Assembly: GCA_035295125.1 (NCBI GenBank) | Contig: DATGJP010000102.1 | Span: 62,001-126,000, forward strand | Origin: JAICMB01 sp035295125 | GTDB taxonomy: Bacteria > Acidobacteriota > Terriglobia > Bryobacterales > Bryobacteraceae | Direction: 5' to 3' | Length of the DNA stretch: 64,000 nucleotides | Shown here: one piece after another, positions 61,801-64,000 of the stretch | Layout of the letters: each line of letters opens with the position of its first letter | Position numbering within the stretch: position 1 is the first letter of the stretch | The notes under the pieces: generated by a model | Databases searched by the model: none | Told to the model about the DNA's origin: nothing | Seen by the model: only the letters and a program-made list of their open reading frames with translations | Made by a program: the position numbers and the translations under genes

Positions 61801-61922
61801 ACATCCACGATGGGTCGGCCTTCAAATGCCGACACCTGGGCTTTTGCCTGGGAGCCCATTAAACAGTACGCGCAAAGAGCCCAAACCAGTAGCGCCCCGC
61901 CCCGAAGGTCCACCAAACTCAC
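58899..61922 (-). CDS. Omp85-family outer-membrane assembly protein (BamA/TamA-like)
   Basis: A 1007-residue protein with a signal peptide (about 1-28). Several POTRA-like domains span about 35-600, with repeated pattern segments such as VDVQFSPPAPLD and VRVDIAGNKYFDTETIR. A C-terminal 16-strand barrel has FFAGGADSLRAF and GPIRLDLAYSINPP, and ends in Phe. Together with the downstream SurA-like and TamB genes it forms an outer-membrane biogenesis operon; TamA is the more likely identity, but the long POTRA array also fits BamA. GTG at 61922 is a plausible start. Confidence 0.88.
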   Translation of the reverse strand: MSLVDLRGGALLVWALCAYCLMGSQAKAQVSAFEGRPIVDVQFSPPAPLDPADLARAQTLRKGEPLHAADVAFSIDALFATGRFEDIVVEAEPSGNGVIVRFVTKNTRFVGGVTVDGKVMQPPNRGQVANTAQFTLGGPFREEDVTHAVDSIRHLLQANGLYDASVTPDVQRDDNSDLVFIRFQVKEGKRAKYEMPVISGDTKLSDATILRATGWRLPIIHWWRQVTDSLTHKGVQGVLGKYAQQDRLTAKVELTKLDYDASHRRVQPNLNIDAGPKVTVKAVETKVSKRVLKRYVPIFQQHAVDNDLLVEGKRNLRDYFENQGYYDAEIDFRVQGPQNDLETIEYVIARGSRFKLVRVDIAGNKYFDTETIRERMFMAPASFLRLRHGRYSEAFRRKDEENVANLYKANGFRDVKVTSTVDRDYQDKQGDMAVTLKIDEGPQWVVDNVAMEGVSQMKEADVTSQLASADGQPFSEVNLAADREHVLTYYYSHGFPAANFAAKWQPSGTPNHVNVVYTVTEGSRQYVRDVKISGLRTTRPHLVQQAMTLKAGDPLSPVEQTEIQKALYDLGIFARVDTAIENPDGDTDHKYVLYHIEEANRYNIAVGVGAQVARFGTPSNTSLAAPTGTTGFSPEFSLTATRLNFLGMGHMVTLRGLYSSIEKRGSISYLQPRFHNIEGRNVTYSLVYDNTLDVRTFASRREEASVQVSQQFSKSLNGLFQFAYRRVSVSSVIIPVLLVPQILQPVRLGMLSARLVQDRRDNPADPHKGIYTTVDLSMTGRFLGSQRSFGRALVRNATYYSLTKNLVLARQTQFGLIQAYAAPPGISAAESVPLPERFFAGGADSLRAFPYNQAGPRDLGTPLVSGGMASAPTGFPLGGNALFINNVEMRFPFIGDNIQGVFFHDMGNVYSSIGNLSLRFSQKNLQDFDYAVQAVGFGIRYRTPVGPIRLDLAYSINPPSFVGFSGTPVQLLQCNPGLPSSQLPGYCQPTQQNTGHFQFFFSIGQAF

Positions 61923-61974
61923 GGACGTTGGACACGGTTTTGGCAGCTTTTGTTACGAGGTGAAAAGGACAAGG

Positions 61975-63075
61975 CTAGATCGGGACTCCATCCTGCTCCA
62001 CGACACTTCCCACGACGTCGCGGACGACGTCCCGGACCGCCTCCTTTACCGCGTCCTTGACGGTCTCTTCGACTTCTTTGGGGTCCAGGTCCAGCTTAGC
62101 CGTATCTCCGCCGAGTTCTCGAACGATGACCTGCAAAACGGGTGTGACGGGAGGTAGATCCTTTGTGATGGCTTTTGCCACTCTTTTGGCGACTTGGGCC
62201 ACGGGCTCCATGTCCGCTTCGGAAGTTTCGAGTTGTTTTCCGCTCGCGGTCCAGTCTTCCTCAAACAGCTTCATTATCCGGGCGACAATCTTTTTGTCGC
62301 GGAAGATGATGCCCACTTCACGGCGAGCAGCCAATTCGACCTCGCGAAGGCTTTGGCTGCCGATGAATGCCTGCTGCCCATCCCGAATCAATGTGCGGGT
62401 GTGCAGTCGTATGTAACCCAGTTTTCGAACGGACAGCTTTGCGCTGGCGCGCGGCAGCCGCCCGATGATGCGAATCTCTACACCGGCCTTGGCGCGCTCG
62501 TCGAGGATCCGAATCATGGAGTCGTCGCTGATTTCGGGATCGTAGATCAGAAGTTGCTTCCTGGCCCCCCGTATGAACGCTGCGAGCTGGTTTCGGGCAT
62601 TCACAGGACTGACCACGAAACCGGGTTGTCCACCAGTGTAGGGCTGCCGTTTCGTGTCGGCTTCAAACAGGCGCACTGCCTCGCTGACAAGCTTCGGCGT
62701 TCTAGTGATGATTCCGAAACTGCGGGTATGCTCGATGTCCAGGTAGGTAAAGTTATAACCCAGTACGAACAGCTCTTTGCGGTCGATGATCAGGAATTTG
62801 CTGTGATAGCGGGCCAGGTCGTCGGCCGTGCGGGCCACCGTCACGCCGGCCGCGAGCAGACGCATTTCGAGCTTGCGCAGGTTTCTTTCGCCGCCTCGAT
62901 TCGTGTATGCAATGAGCGCATGAACAAAAACACCCCGGCCTACGGCGGCCGCCAACGCCCGCTCGATTTCGCGGTGATCGAAACGAAAGATGACGATCTC
63001 GACGCTGTGTTTCGCGCGGTTGATGCCCTGAATCACGGGCAAGACACCGTCTTGTGGCTGCACCAGCAGTTTCAC
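61975..63075 (-). CDS. Phospholipase D-like (HKD) domain protein
   Basis: A 366-residue protein with two PLD-type halves. The first has HSKFLIIDRKELFVLG near residue 91 (HxK...D intact). The second has HTRTLIRDGQQAFIGSQS near residue 225, where the Lys of HxKxxxxD is replaced by Arg. The C-terminal 40 residues are a highly charged helix rich in VKDAV / VRDVV. It starts with GTG and has no signal peptide. A complete HKD pair is needed for phosphodiesterase activity, so the Arg could be a functional variant or a dead site. It is a single gene, divergent from the next. Confidence 0.8.
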   Translation of the reverse strand: MKLLVQPQDGVLPVIQGINRAKHSVEIVIFRFDHREIERALAAAVGRGVFVHALIAYTNRGGERNLRKLEMRLLAAGVTVARTADDLARYHSKFLIIDRKELFVLGYNFTYLDIEHTRSFGIITRTPKLVSEAVRLFEADTKRQPYTGGQPGFVVSPVNARNQLAAFIRGARKQLLIYDPEISDDSMIRILDERAKAGVEIRIIGRLPRASAKLSVRKLGYIRLHTRTLIRDGQQAFIGSQSLREVELAARREVGIIFRDKKIVARIMKLFEEDWTASGKQLETSEADMEPVAQVAKRVAKAITKDLPPVTPVLQVIVRELGGDTAKLDLDPKEVEETVKDAVKEAVRDVVRDVVGSVVEQDGVPI

Positions 63076-63149
63076 TGTTTGACCTCTGTTCCGAAAAGCC
63101 TTGGAATACGTGGCATCGCTCTTGCTACTTCACGCGGGGGGCCAATTCG

Positions 63150-64000
63150 ATGAAGAAGACCTGCAGGCCTAAGATTCTGAAGGTACTTACCTTTGTTGTG
63201 GCAGCAGTGGTTCTTTGCGTGCCGAGTGCGCAAGGAGGAAAAAAACACGAGAAGGAAGACTCGGCAAAGGGAGAAATTACTGCGAATGCCAAGCCGGTCC
63301 TCTGGCAGGAGCCGACAGATCTCGCGACACGAAACCTTTTCTACGGCTCTGGCGGCAAGGAACATGAACCTGCGGGGCCGTTTACGTTCGTCGAAGAAGA
63401 TAAGCACGGCAGCAATCCCAAGTTCATCGTTCAGGATGCCAACAACGTCAAGTGGACGGTGAAGATGGGGGAAGAGGCGCGTCCCGAGACCGTGGCTTCA
63501 CGGCTCGTCTGGGCCGTCGGATACTTTGTCACGGATGACTATTTCATGACCGCGCTGCCGGTGGAAAACATGTCCAAGCTGCACCGCGGTGAAAGCCGGG
63601 TGGATCCTATTGGCCAGGTTTACGATGTGCGGCTGAAGGCGCACGGCAAGGGTGAGAAGAAGCTCGGCGAATGGAAGTGGGCCGACAATCCGTTCGTTGG
63701 CACGCGGGAGTTCAACGGCTTGCGTGTCATGATGGCGCTCATCAATAACTGGGATCTGAAGGATGTCAACAATGCGATCTACTTTCAGAAGAACCCCCCG
63801 GAGAAGATTTACCTGATCAGCGACCTGGGAGCCAGCTTCGGAACTTCGGGGTTAGACCGGACCCGTGAGAAATCGAAGGGGAACCTGGAGTCGTTTGCAC
63901 ACTCCAAGTTCATTCGATCGGAGCATTCCGACAGGATCGATTTTGAAGTGCCGAATCGCCCCGCCATGATCGTCGCCGGCGCGAATCCGCACCAGTTCCT
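63150..64000 (+). CDS. Secreted protein with kinase-like fold, truncated by window end
   Basis: The frame is open from ATG 63150 to the end of the window (283 codons), so the gene is partial. MKKTCRPKILKVLTFVVAAV is a signal peptide. NNVKWTVKMG followed by ETVASRLVWAVGY resembles the ATP-binding Lys and Glu region of HipA/PI3-4K-like kinases. INNWDLKDVNNAIYF and ISDLGASFG resemble the catalytic and metal-binding segments. A kinase fold outside the cytoplasm is unexpected; the family call is inferred from these motifs only. Confidence 0.5.
   Translation, partial: MKKTCRPKILKVLTFVVAAVVLCVPSAQGGKKHEKEDSAKGEITANAKPVLWQEPTDLATRNLFYGSGGKEHEPAGPFTFVEEDKHGSNPKFIVQDANNVKWTVKMGEEARPETVASRLVWAVGYFVTDDYFMTALPVENMSKLHRGESRVDPIGQVYDVRLKAHGKGEKKLGEWKWADNPFVGTREFNGLRVMMALINNWDLKDVNNAIYFQKNPPEKIYLISDLGASFGTSGLDRTREKSKGNLESFAHSKFIRSEHSDRIDFEVPNRPAMIVAGANPHQF

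Overview
The window looks like chromosomal DNA of an Acidobacteriota bacterium, probably of the Solibacter/Bryobacter type. This is inferred from gene content and is not proven. It is GC-rich and Gram-negative: there is an Omp85 protein, TamB, a SurA-like protein, a porin and TonB-like domains. It carries features often seen in that phylum: a DUF433/DUF5615 pair, a subtilase ending in NIVWGT repeats, a cytoplasmic kinase fused to a propeller, many secreted peptidases and WD40-type proteins, and small palindromes embedded in reading frames. No rRNA operon, CRISPR array, transposase or prophage was seen. One tRNA-Gly(TCC) is present.

Layout. Positions 1-3.7 kb hold a LuxR-type regulator, a DUF433/DUF5615 toxin-antitoxin pair, tRNA-Gly and a BlaI/M56 sensor-protease pair with an operator-like palindrome. 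3.7-7.8 kb holds a secreted HEMTH protein, a possible structured RNA upstream of rpmE (L31), and a sigma factor operon. 7.9-13.7 kb is a four-gene minus-strand operon (molybdopterin oxidoreductase, lipoprotein, GT-C-like membrane protein, M20 peptidase). 13.8-24.4 kb holds secreted proteins, a decayed vapBC, a second M20 peptidase, an S9 peptidase/kinase-propeller/MoaD-like operon, and a heme-TPR/LytS/LytTR operon. 24.6-37.4 kb holds a subtilase, a TolB-like protein, a GDSL esterase, a five-gene two-component operon with porin and cupredoxin, and three secreted proteins.

Four promoters between 28.4 and 36.3 kb share 11-bp-spaced TTCACA/TTTACA direct repeats, the architecture bound by PhoB/PhoP/OmpR-type regulators. 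An OmpR-type regulator lies in the middle of this cluster. This is the clearest previously unannotated regulatory signal in the window.

37.6-45.1 kb is a contiguous hydrogen-uptake cassette in the order hyaA-hyaB-hyaC-hyaD-hypC-hypD-hypE-hypA-hypB. The small subunit has the six-cysteine signature of oxygen-tolerant group 1d [NiFe]-hydrogenases. HypA lacks its zinc domain, HyaD has a C-terminal tail built from four small palindromes, and hypF is absent from the window.

45.1-64 kb holds a MerR regulator with two TipAS modules, a very large membrane patatin, a divergent membrane pyrophosphatase, an outer-membrane assembly operon (Omp85, SurA-like, TamB), a phospholipase D-like protein, and the start of a secreted kinase-like protein that runs off the window.
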